6,830 nt of DNA, taken from Lichenicola sp964248625. Lineage in GTDB: Bacteria > Pseudomonadota > Alphaproteobacteria > Acetobacterales > Acetobacteraceae. Position numbers and translations under genes: made by a program. Below are positions 1 to 5,950 of this stretch, in pieces (positions within the stretch are counted from its first letter, which is position 1; each line of letters begins with the position of its first letter). Below the pieces are notes generated by a model. The model had not been told where the DNA came from, made no database searches, and was given only the letters and a program-made list of their open reading frames with translations. The stretch covers positions 1 to 6,830 of the forward strand of contig CAXTZG010000145.1 of NCBI GenBank assembly GCA_964248625.1. The letters run 5' to 3'.

Positions 1-457
1 CGGCGCTTGTCCAGGCCACCGGCGATGGCGGCGGCGCCAGCCCCAGCACGCCCCCGAGATGGCCGATGCGGTGGCCGCCGCGCCGCCCGCCGCGCATGAT
101 CGCGCGCCGCCGCGCCGCCAGCAGCAACGTCACCGCCGAGCCGCGCAGGTCGATCGCGAGGTCCCAGCGCGTGCCCACGCAGGCCCGCCACAGCGACAGC
201 CAGTGCCGGTCGTAGCGGCGCTTCTCCAGCACGACCGTCCGCTCCCGCCCCGGCATGCGCTCGAACAGCCCGGCCGCCACCGGACCGCAGGCGACGGTGA
301 TGCGCGGGTCCGGTTCGTTGCGCAGCAGATGGTCGAGCAGCCCCGTCGACAGCACCGCGTCGCCCAGCCGGTTCGCGGTGATGAACAGGATTCGGGTCAG
401 GGCGGGTTCCTTGGCGCGGGACGGCGTCGGCCGGGCGGACCTGTTAGAACCTTTCAC
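1..457 (-). CDS. Glycosyltransferase family 9 (heptosyltransferase-type), N-terminal part, cut by window edge
   Basis: Reading the minus strand gives an uninterrupted frame that runs off the left edge. From the CTG at 400-398 it reads (L)TRILFITANRLGDAV followed by LSTGLLDHLL. This is the typical opening of GT-B glycosyltransferases of family 9 (ADP-heptose:LPS heptosyltransferase type): a first beta strand, a small-residue loop with an RxGD motif, then a helix. Further on are a second strand (RITVACGPVAAGLF, about residues 33-46 from the CTG) and WDLAIDLRGS (79-88), also characteristic of the family. Known members transfer a sugar, usually heptose, from a nucleotide donor to LPS core on the cytoplasmic face of the inner membrane. 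The acceptor cannot be told from this fragment. The conventional in-frame start is GTG at 457-455 with no clear ribosome site. The CTG at 400 has a good AAGGAA upstream and matches where the family usually begins, so the true 5' end is uncertain. The C-terminal half lies outside the window. Confidence 0.88.
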   Translation of the reverse strand, partial: MKGSNRSARPTPSRAKEPALTRILFITANRLGDAVLSTGLLDHLLRNEPDPRITVACGPVAAGLFERMPGRERTVVLEKRRYDRHWLSLWRACVGTRWDLAIDLRGSAVTLLLAARRRAIMRGGRRGGHRIGHLGGVLGLAPPPSPVAWTSA

Positions 458-496
458 CGGTTGCCGGAAGCGGCGGCCTCGCCCAAGTTCCAGCCC
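401..496. promoter_or_regulatory. Divergent spacer between glycosyltransferase and ygfZ (probable bidirectional promoter region)
   Basis: This is the only place in the window where transcription diverges, so promoters for both directions probably lie here or overlap the gene starts. It also holds the least GC-rich short patch nearby (about 441-456, tgttagaacctttcac). I find no convincing pair of -35 and -10 boxes. On the minus strand TTCCGG and TAACAG are 17 bases apart, but both match the sigma-70 consensus poorly. If transcription did start there, it would begin downstream of the GTG at 457 and upstream of the CTG at 400. If the GTG is the real start, the noncoding part shrinks to 458-496. 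Confidence 0.45.
407..412 (-). promoter_or_regulatory. Shine-Dalgarno-like AAGGAA before a possible CTG start
   Basis: On the minus strand AAGGAA is followed by six bases (CCCGCC) and then CTG at 400-398. The spacing is right for a ribosome binding site. The CTG is where the glycosyltransferase family 9 fold starts, and the upstream GTG at 457 has no comparable site. This favours a non-canonical CTG start, though it may be coincidental purine-rich sequence. Confidence 0.4.
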
Positions 497-1327
497 ATGC
501 TCAAGCTCGCCGCCCTTCCCGATCGCGCCGTCCTGTCGGTTTCCGGCGAGGACCGCGTCTCCTTCCTCCAAGGGCTGGTGTCCAACGACGTCGCCCTGGC
601 CGCACCCGGCCATGCAGTTTGGGCAGCGCTGCTTTCGCCGCAGGGCAAGTACCTCGCCGACTTCTTCGTGTTCGCCGACAAGGACCGGCTGCTGCTCGAC
701 TGCGAGCGCGCGCAGGCGCCGATGCTGGCGCAGAAGCTGTCGCGCTTCCGGCTGCGGGCGAAGGTCACGGTGGCGGAAACCGGGCTCTGCGTCGCCGCCG
801 CCTGGGACGGGGTGCCGGACATCCCGGCGGGTGCTGTCGCCGCACCCGATCCGCGCCTCGCCGCCGCCGGCTGGCGCATCCTGTCCGAGGCGCCGCAGCA
901 GTCCGAGGCGGATGACGGGGACTATGACAGCCACCGGCTGCTGCTCGGCCTGCCCGATGGCACCCGCGACTGCGAGCCGGACAAGACGGTGCTGCTGGAG
1001 GCGGGCTTCGACGAGCTCGGCGGCATCTCCTGGACCAAGGGCTGCTATCTGGGCCAGGAGCTGACCGCCCGCACCCGCTATCGCGGCCTGCTGAAGCGCC
1101 GGCTGGTGCCGGTGACGTCGGAGGACGCGCTGCCGCCGCCCGGCACCGTGCTGATGCACGAGAGCCGCGAGATCGGCACCATGCGCTCGTCGCGTGAGTC
1201 GCTGGGACTCGCGGTGCTGCGGCTGGAGCACCTGCACGGTGCTGTGTCCTTCGATGGCGGCATCCTGCAGGCGCGCGTGCCGGACTGGATGCGGCTGCCG
1301 GAGCCGAAGACGGACGCCCCGGCATGA
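497..1327 (+). CDS. ygfZ: YgfZ/IBA57-type folate-binding protein, Fe-S cluster maturation
   Basis: This 276-residue protein belongs to the GcvT-like YgfZ family. The family signature K-G-C-Y-x-G-Q-E is intact as KGCYLGQE at residues 181-188 and is followed by LTARTRYRG, which is also typical. The N-terminal part (residues 12-60: LSVSGEDRVSFLQGLVSNDV, then LSPQGKYLADFFVF) matches the family's opening, where folate-binding proteins have FLQGLxTND and SPQGK. E. coli YgfZ and human IBA57 are tetrahydrofolate-dependent factors that help repair or assemble Fe-S clusters in enzymes such as MiaB, and the Cys of the signature is functionally important. The start at 497 is chosen because the conserved domain begins there. 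The frame is open upstream to base 59, but that part is the antisense of the glycosyltransferase and has no family similarity. No clear ribosome site is visible. The stop overlaps the hisI start as ATGA. Confidence 0.93.
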   Translation: MLKLAALPDRAVLSVSGEDRVSFLQGLVSNDVALAAPGHAVWAALLSPQGKYLADFFVFADKDRLLLDCERAQAPMLAQKLSRFRLRAKVTVAETGLCVAAAWDGVPDIPAGAVAAPDPRLAAAGWRILSEAPQQSEADDGDYDSHRLLLGLPDGTRDCEPDKTVLLEAGFDELGGISWTKGCYLGQELTARTRYRGLLKRRLVPVTSEDALPPPGTVLMHESREIGTMRSSRESLGLAVLRLEHLHGAVSFDGGILQARVPDWMRLPEPKTDAPA

Positions 1328-1710
1328 CCGCGAGCGTGCTCGACCAGGTGGCGTTCGACGCCAGCGGGCTGATCGCCGCGGTGGCGCAGCAGCACGATAC
1401 CGGCGAGGTGCTGATGCTCGCCTGGATGAACCGCGCGGCCCTGGCCGAGACCATCGAGACCGGCCGGGTCTGCTACTGGAGCCGCAGCCGAAGCCGCCTG
1501 TGGCGCAAGGGCGAGAGCTCCGGGCAGGTGCAGCGCCTGGTCGAGCTGCGGCTCGACTGCGATCGCGACGCAGTGCTGCTGCTGGTCGACCAGACCGGCG
1601 TCGCCTGCCACACCGGCCGCCGCAGCTGCTTTTACGACGCGCTGCGGAACGGCACCCTGGTCGCGACCGGCGAGCCGCTGGTCAGCCCGGAGCTTCTGTA
1701 TGGCGCCTGA
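1324..1710 (+). CDS. hisI: Phosphoribosyl-AMP cyclohydrolase
   Basis: HisI opens the adenine ring of 1-(5-phosphoribosyl)-AMP to form ProFAR, the third step of histidine biosynthesis, in the cytoplasm. The 128-residue protein is a textbook match: MLAWMNRAAL (31-40), CYWSRSRSRLWRKGESSGQV (50-69), the metal-binding stretch DCDRDA (Asp78, Cys79, Asp80, Asp82), and ACHTGRRSCFY (94-104) with Cys95 and Cys102. The three Asp and three Cys positions are those known in the family to bind Mg and Zn. It is single-domain, without the HisE pyrophosphohydrolase fused in enterobacteria, as is common in alphaproteobacteria. The start codon overlaps the ygfZ stop by four bases (ATGA), implying translational coupling. 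The 3' end overlaps lpxB by 11 bases. No other his gene lies within the window. Confidence 0.97.
   Translation: MTASVLDQVAFDASGLIAAVAQQHDTGEVLMLAWMNRAALAETIETGRVCYWSRSRSRLWRKGESSGQVQRLVELRLDCDRDAVLLLVDQTGVACHTGRRSCFYDALRNGTLVATGEPLVSPELLYGA
1689..1692 (+). promoter_or_regulatory. Ribosome binding site of lpxB inside the hisI 3' end
   Basis: GGAG stands seven bases upstream of the ATG at 1700, within the last codons of hisI. It supports the ATG that overlaps hisI by 11 bases as the true lpxB start. Confidence 0.6.
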
Positions 1711-2872
1711 CGCGGCCGCGGTCGGGCCGACGATCTGGCTGATGGCCGGCGAGGCCAGCGGCGACGTGCTGGGCGGCCGGCTGATCGCAGCCCTCAGGCG
1801 CCAGCGGCCGGGCCTGAGCTTCCGCGGCATCGGCGGGGTGCGCATGGCCGAGCAGGGGCTGGACAGCCTGTTCCCGATGCGCGAGCTCGCGGTGATGGGG
1901 CTGGTGGAGATCCTGCCCCGCGCCCGCCAGCTGGCGCGCCGGCTCGGCCAGGCCGTATCCGACATCGAGCGCCACCGGCCGGACCTGGTGGTGACCATCG
2001 ACAGCCCGGGCTTCGCGCTGCGGCTGCTCAAGCGCATCGCCGGCGCAGGCGTGCCGCGCGTGCACTACGTGGCCCCCCAGGTCTGGGCCTGGCGCGAGCA
2101 CCGCGTGCGCGAGTTCCCGGGCCGCTGGGAGCGGCTGCTGTGCCTGCTGCCGTTCGAGCCGACCTTCTTCCGGAAGCATGGGCTGGAAGCGCGCTTCGTC
2201 GGGCATCCGGTGCTGCAGTCGGGCGCAGACACCGGCGATGCGGCGCGCTTCCGGACCCGGCACGGCATCGATGCGGCAGCGCCGGTGCTGGTGCTGATGC
2301 CGGGCAGCCGCCGCAGCGAGGTGCCGCGGCTGCTGCCGGTGTTCGGACGCACGCTCTCGCTCCTGGCTGGAACGATGCCGGGGCTGGTGCCGGTGGTGGT
2401 CGCCTCGCCGGTGGTGGCGCCGGCGGTCGAGCGGGCGGTGCGGCGCTGGCCGGTTGCGGCGATCATCGTCACCGAGCTCGCCGACAAGCACGACGCGTTT
2501 GCCGCCGCAGGGGCCGCTCTGACCAAGTCGGGGACCTCGACGCTGGAGCTGGCGCTGGCCGGCGTGCCGATGGCCGTGACCTACCGGGTCAATCCGCTGA
2601 CGGCGGCGGCGGCACGGCGGCTGATCCGGGTGCCGCATGTCGCCATGGTCAACCTGCTGGCCGGACGGCGACTGGTGCCCGAGCTGCTGCAGGGCGACTG
2701 CCGACCCGATCGGCTGGCCGCGACAGTGTCGGGCCTGCTCACCGACCCGGGTGCGGCGGCAGCCCAGCGCGAGGGCTTTCGCGGCGTGATCGAGTCATTG
2801 TCCGCCGGGGCGGAGGCGCCGTCGGATGCGGCGGCACGCGAGATCCTGGCTGTGCTGGACGCGCCGCGATGA
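1700..2872 (+). CDS. lpxB: Lipid-A-disaccharide synthase
   Basis: LpxB is the inner-membrane-associated family 19 glycosyltransferase that joins UDP-2,3-diacylglucosamine and lipid X into the lipid A disaccharide. The 390-residue length is normal. Landmarks in order are MAGEASGDVLGG (15-26), MRELAVMGLVEILP (60-73), VVTIDSPGF (97-105) with the conserved Asp101, HYVAPQVWAWR (122-132), FVGHP (166-170), LMPGSRRSEV (199-208) and KSGTSTLELAL.GVPM.V.YRV (276-296). These are the conserved blocks of the family, including the GSR and SGTSTLE motifs of the nucleotide-sugar site. The gene overlaps hisI by 11 bases instead of following lpxA or lpxI as in many proteobacteria. The LPS glycosyltransferase on the opposite strand gives the left half of the window an envelope flavour. 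The stop overlaps an out-of-frame ATG (ATGA at 2869-2872). Confidence 0.97.
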   Translation: MAPDAAAVGPTIWLMAGEASGDVLGGRLIAALRRQRPGLSFRGIGGVRMAEQGLDSLFPMRELAVMGLVEILPRARQLARRLGQAVSDIERHRPDLVVTIDSPGFALRLLKRIAGAGVPRVHYVAPQVWAWREHRVREFPGRWERLLCLLPFEPTFFRKHGLEARFVGHPVLQSGADTGDAARFRTRHGIDAAAPVLVLMPGSRRSEVPRLLPVFGRTLSLLAGTMPGLVPVVVASPVVAPAVERAVRRWPVAAIIVTELADKHDAFAAAGAALTKSGTSTLELALAGVPMAVTYRVNPLTAAAARRLIRVPHVAMVNLLAGRRLVPELLQGDCRPDRLAATVSGLLTDPGAAAAQREGFRGVIESLSAGAEAPSDAAAREILAVLDAPR

Positions 2873-2910
2873 GCGGGCGGCTTTCGTCGGCGCGCATGCC
2901 ATGGCGATAG
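2869..2910 (+). other. 13-codon frame coupled to lpxB stop and to the next start (possible coupling leader)
   Basis: An ATG overlapping the lpxB stop as ATGA opens a frame of 13 codons (MSGRLSSARMPWR) whose TAG at 2908-2910 lies just past the ATG at 2901 of the next gene. Ribosomes finishing lpxB could re-initiate here and end right at the start of the downstream gene, passing translation through a spacer that lacks a good ribosome site. Short frames of this size arise often by chance, so this is only a candidate. Confidence 0.2.
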
Positions 2911-4373
2911 GCGAGCGCGCGAAGCCGGGGCCCGACGCGCAGGACGCATCGCCGTTGCCGGCCGACTGGGCGCTGAGCGGGACGTTCGGGCCGGAGCGCT
3001 GGCATCACGACGGGCAGCGCTTCGCGTCGGTCGCGGCGGCCGGCGAGCGGATCGAGCTGCCGGCCGATCCGCTGACCCTGGAGCGGTTGCGCACCCGGAC
3101 GCCGCACTGCGCGCATCCCGGTCCGTTCCCGCTCGCCTTCCGCTTCTGCCCGGCCTGCGGCACCGCTCTGGCGGAGGCGCCGGCGTTGCCTTCGGCCGAA
3201 AGCTGGTCGCCGCCGTTCGGCGCGCCCGACGGGCTGCCGAGCCTCGACGAGCCGCGCCGGCCCGATCCGGCAAGCCGCGAGGAGATCCCGGTTCCGGCGT
3301 CGGCGGCGCTCGGCTTCGCGGTGGCCGGAACGCCGCCGATGCTGCTCGCCTGCGACCGGATCGGCGGCTGGATCAGCGGCTGGTCGGAAGCGGCCGGCGC
3401 CTGGATCGAGCGCGTGCAGATCCCGCCCTGCCCCGGCCTGCCGCGGCAGGGTTGGGCGGCCGGCGCCAGCGCCTCCGGCCTGGCGCTGCCGACGGACCGG
3501 GGAGCGGCGTTCCTCGACCTGACCGGCGCGCGCCGGTCGCCCACCACGATCCTGGACGCAGGTCCGGCCGCGGGCGGCGTGGCGACGCTGCGCGCCCACG
3601 CCGCTCTGCCCGTGCCTACGGCGGCCGGACTGGCGGTGGCAGTGCTGGACCACGCAGCGCCCGCGACCGGATGGACGCTGCTTCCGGTGCCGGACGCGCC
3701 GGCGGGAAGCGCCGGTCCGTTCGCAGCTCCGGTGGTCACGGCGGATATCGCGATCTGGTGCGACGCATCCGGCCGGATCGCGCTGCAGGCGGCCGCGGGC
3801 GGGCTGGTCGCGTCCTGGAGCCGATGGCGCGACGCGGTGCGGCCGCTGCCTGGCGTCCGGCCGGTGATGGAGCGCAACGGCACGCTGCATCAGCTGGCGA
3901 GGCTGGACGAGCGGACGCTGGTGCTGGAAGCGCTGGCAGCGCCCGGGCAGGAGCCCGAACGACGGGCCGCCCGCGGCTACACCCCCGGCACCGGGCGCGC
4001 GGTGTTCCGCGAGAACGCGCGGCTGCGACTGCCCTGGGACGACCGAGCGGCAGCCGACTACATCCTGCCCGACGACAGCTTCCTGCTGCCGCTGCTGGCC
4101 TTCGACGAGGACCGCTATCTGCTCGCCGTCTGCACCGACCGCAGCGGGCTCGGGCGGTTCCTGGGCGATCCGGCGGCGGCCGCGCAGGCCGAGCGACCGC
4201 ATCTCTGCACGCTGGTCTACAGCCCGGGACCGCGCAGCCTGGAGCCGCTGGATTGCGTGCTGCGGGCGCACCACGCCTGGGACCTGTCGGTGTTCATCCA
4301 TGCGGGCTGGCTGCATGTGCACGGGGCGGTGGAGAACCGGTGTCATCGCTGGCGGCTGCGCGATGCGCGGTAG
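2901..4373 (+). CDS. Uncharacterised cytoplasmic protein with CxxC zinc-ribbon-like motif and propeller-like body
   Basis: I cannot name this 490-residue protein. It has no signal peptide or membrane segment, so it is probably cytoplasmic. Near the N-terminus, residues 69-89 contain His69-Cys70, His72 and a CPACG knuckle (Cys83, Cys86), which resembles half of a zinc ribbon with the second ligand pair less clear. From about residue 130 to the end there is a run of short hydrophobic strands with Gly, Asp and Trp turns (for example IGGWISGW at 154-161, DIAIWCDASGRIALQ at 282-296, FDEDRYLLAVC at 401-411, FIHAGWLHVHGAV at 465-477). This looks like a beta-propeller or related all-beta repeat fold, which is an inference. 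The start at 2901 is 28 bases after lpxB. An ATG at 2826 would give 25 more residues, but they are antisense-like Arg/Trp/Cys-rich sequence inside lpxB. The 3' end overlaps the VWA-like gene by 11 bases, so the two are probably coupled and act together. Confidence 0.8.
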   Translation: MAIGERAKPGPDAQDASPLPADWALSGTFGPERWHHDGQRFASVAAAGERIELPADPLTLERLRTRTPHCAHPGPFPLAFRFCPACGTALAEAPALPSAESWSPPFGAPDGLPSLDEPRRPDPASREEIPVPASAALGFAVAGTPPMLLACDRIGGWISGWSEAAGAWIERVQIPPCPGLPRQGWAAGASASGLALPTDRGAAFLDLTGARRSPTTILDAGPAAGGVATLRAHAALPVPTAAGLAVAVLDHAAPATGWTLLPVPDAPAGSAGPFAAPVVTADIAIWCDASGRIALQAAAGGLVASWSRWRDAVRPLPGVRPVMERNGTLHQLARLDERTLVLEALAAPGQEPERRAARGYTPGTGRAVFRENARLRLPWDDRAAADYILPDDSFLLPLLAFDEDRYLLAVCTDRSGLGRFLGDPAAAAQAERPHLCTLVYSPGPRSLEPLDCVLRAHHAWDLSVFIHAGWLHVHGAVENRCHRWRLRDAR

Positions 4374-5922
4374 CAGGCAAGGCCAGGGCGCCGCCCTGGA
4401 CCCGCCGGGGCCGACGGGCCCCGGACCCCGGTTTGCTTGGGTCTGGTGTTTGGGGGTGCTGCTGTGTTGCGTGCTGGCGCCCGGATCGGCGTGGGCGCAG
4501 GTGAGCTCGGTCTACCTGATCCAGAACTCGGGATGGATGGAGCCGTTCTATGTCGATCCGGCGGTGCAGTTCCGGCCGCTGCTGAACGCGCTGGTGGCGG
4601 CCTCCAACGCGGGCGGCGAGGTGGTGATCGCCGACTTCAACCAGGACGGACAGCTGCCCGACCGGCATTCGCCGCACGTGATCTATCGCGGGCCGGACGA
4701 CGCGGCGCGGATCGCGGGCGCCATCGCCACTCTCGACCTGCCGGTGCAGCCGAACGGGCACCTCACCGACGCCGACTTCGACGGCGCGCTGGTGCGCGGC
4801 ATCAACACGATCCTGGACGCGCATCCGGGGATCATCTGGCTGGTCACCAACAACCGGAACTCGCCCAGCAACAGCCAGCGCGTCGACGAGAACACCCGCG
4901 ACTTCGCGCGCCGGCTCGGATCGAGCCCGGCCCTGCCGGTGATCGTCTCCTACCCGGTGCGCCTGCCGGCCCAGGGGCAGCTCTACAGCGCCACCGGCCT
5001 GATCGTGTATGGCATCGCCTATGGCCAGCAGGCGGCGACCGAATTGCGCCGCCTGACCCGCGCACCCGGCCTGACCCGGCTGTTCAGCGACCCGGCGGTG
5101 CAGCTCAAGCCGCTCGACCAGGCGCCGCTGGTGTTCACGCCGCAGGCCAGCGACACGCCGGGCCTGGCCGTCAGCCGGCTGGCGGACGGCGGTCTGCGCA
5201 TCGACGGCGTCCCCGGCAATCGCGCCTCAACCGTCGAGATCACCGGCACGCTGCGCTCGGACTATTATCCGCACGTGATCGACCAGGCCCGGGTGTCGCT
5301 GCGCTGGGACAGCCTCGACCACGTGCCGGGCCNNNNNNNNNNCCAGCCGGCGCTGCCGCTGCTGGCCGGCACGATCGAGCCGCCGGTGCTGCAGCGGGTG
5401 GCGCCGCGCGACGTGCTGCAGGACGTGCGCCTGCGGCTCGACGTGCCGCGCATCGAGCGCACGCCCGGCATCGCCGGCTGGTTTCAGAAGGACGTGACGC
5501 TGCACGGCACGGTGGCCATCGAGCTGTCGGACCTGTCGCTGTCGCTGCAGGACGGCTTCGCCGCCAAGATGGCGCAGATCGCAACACTCGATCAGCTTCC
5601 GGCGGTGTTCTTCGACAACAAGACGGTGACGGCGGCGTCGGCGCTGCTGCCGGTGACGCTGGTGGTGCGCTTCTCCGCCGTGCCGCTGATCCTGGCGCTG
5701 CTGTCGCTGTCGGCCCTGCTGGCCCTCGCTGCCCTGCTGCTGGTGCTGCTGCGCCTTGAGCGCGAGCACACGATCTCGCTCGCCGGCCAGGTGCGGCGGA
5801 TGCGGCTGCGCGCCTTCCAGACCAAGCTGGTCACCCTGCCCGGCAACCGCGTGTTCGCGGTGCGCGGACGGCTGCTCGGCAAGCCTGCGGTTGCGGAACG
5901 ACCGCCCGCCGCGCCACGCTGA
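4363..5922 (+). CDS. Membrane-anchored periplasmic protein with degenerate VWA-like domain
   Basis: The product has 519 codons, four of them obscured by Ns. It starts with a long n-region (1-23), a hydrophobic core (24-39) and a signal peptidase site AWA|Q after residue 45. The mature protein begins with a Rossmann-like strand and loop VYLIQNSGWMEPFY (50-63), placed like the DxSxS metal site of a von Willebrand A domain, but Asp is Gln54 and the last Ser is Trp58. HLTDADFDGALVRGINTIL (133-151) and IIWLVTNNRN (157-166) follow where a VWA has its Thr and later strands. Residues about 200-425 appear all-beta. A single strong membrane helix spans about 439-463, and a basic tail of about 56 residues follows. 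The predicted topology is VWA-like domain in the periplasm, tail in the cytoplasm. It overlaps the gene before it by 11 bases and lies two genes upstream of a tubulin-like GTPase; VWA proteins are known partners of such GTPases. The upstream ATG at 4300 was not used because it lies deep in the previous gene. The exact function is unknown. Confidence 0.87.
   Translation: MRGSRQGQGAALDPPGPTGPGPRFAWVWCLGVLLCCVLAPGSAWAQVSSVYLIQNSGWMEPFYVDPAVQFRPLLNALVAASNAGGEVVIADFNQDGQLPDRHSPHVIYRGPDDAARIAGAIATLDLPVQPNGHLTDADFDGALVRGINTILDAHPGIIWLVTNNRNSPSNSQRVDENTRDFARRLGSSPALPVIVSYPVRLPAQGQLYSATGLIVYGIAYGQQAATELRRLTRAPGLTRLFSDPAVQLKPLDQAPLVFTPQASDTPGLAVSRLADGGLRIDGVPGNRASTVEITGTLRSDYYPHVIDQARVSLRWDSLDHVPGXXXXQPALPLLAGTIEPPVLQRVAPRDVLQDVRLRLDVPRIERTPGIAGWFQKDVTLHGTVAIELSDLSLSLQDGFAAKMAQIATLDQLPAVFFDNKTVTAASALLPVTLVVRFSAVPLILALLSLSALLALAALLLVLLRLEREHTISLAGQVRRMRLRAFQTKLVTLPGNRVFAVRGRLLGKPAVAERPPAAPR
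4383..4399. repeat. Perfect inverted repeat, 7-base arms, 3-base loop
   Basis: CCAGGGC (4383-4389) and GCCCTGG (4393-4399) are exact reverse complements around GCC. The transcript would form a tight GC-rich hairpin ten bases after the stop of the upstream gene, within codons 7-13 of the VWA-like gene. No T-run follows, so it is not a standard intrinsic terminator. Confidence 0.65.
4405..4424. repeat. Perfect inverted repeat, 8-base arms, GACG loop
   Basis: CCGGGGCC (4405-4412) and GGCCCCGG (4417-4424) are exact reverse complements separated by GACG. It lies five bases after the first hairpin and ends about six codons into the second half of the signal peptide n-region. The stem is all G and C, so it should be very stable in RNA. 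It is followed by a mixed sequence (acccc ggtttgcttg) rather than a clean U-tract. Confidence 0.7.
5333..5342. other. Assembly gap or masked bases: ten Ns inside the VWA-like gene
   Basis: Ten consecutive N bases touch codons 324-327 of the VWA-like gene. The frame is open and of the same character on both sides (DHVPG before, QPALPLLAGTIEPP after), so the gap length as written keeps the reading frame. A round number such as ten may be a placeholder, so the true number of missing residues is unknown. Confidence 0.98.
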
Positions 5923-5941
5923 CGTCACCCCAGGATCGTCC

Positions 5942-5945
5942 AGGA
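5942..5945 (+). promoter_or_regulatory. Ribosome binding site of the three-TM protein gene
   Basis: AGGA is followed by five bases (CCAGC) and the ATG at 5951. It decides the start, because the frame is open much further upstream inside the previous gene, where an ATG at 5756 gives Cys/Arg/Ser-rich shadow sequence. Confidence 0.55.
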
Positions 5946-5950
5946 CCAGC

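Noticed and set aside
422..450. Sigma-70 promoter for ygfZ using TAGAAC at 445-450 as the -10 box
   Set aside because: No acceptable -35 hexamer lies 16-18 bases upstream. The TTGGCG at 411-416 is 28 bases away.
59..496. In-frame upstream extension of ygfZ adding 146 residues
   Set aside because: The added sequence is His/Arg/Gln/Pro-rich antisense of the glycosyltransferase, and the conserved YgfZ domain starts at the ATG at 497.
2739..4346. Long open frame (535 codons) on the minus strand
   Set aside because: It is opposite the plus-strand gene at 2901 and is Arg/Gln/His-rich without hydrophobic strands or motifs, typical of antisense frames in GC-rich DNA.
4383..4440. Intrinsic terminator after the gene at 2901
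   Set aside because: The hairpins are strong, but no T-run follows, and they lie inside the coding frame of the downstream gene.
4437..5759. 440-codon plus-strand frame overlapping the VWA-like gene
   Set aside because: The composition is Ala/Gly/Arg only, with no domains. The other frame has a signal peptide, a TM helix and a folded domain, so this is a shadow.
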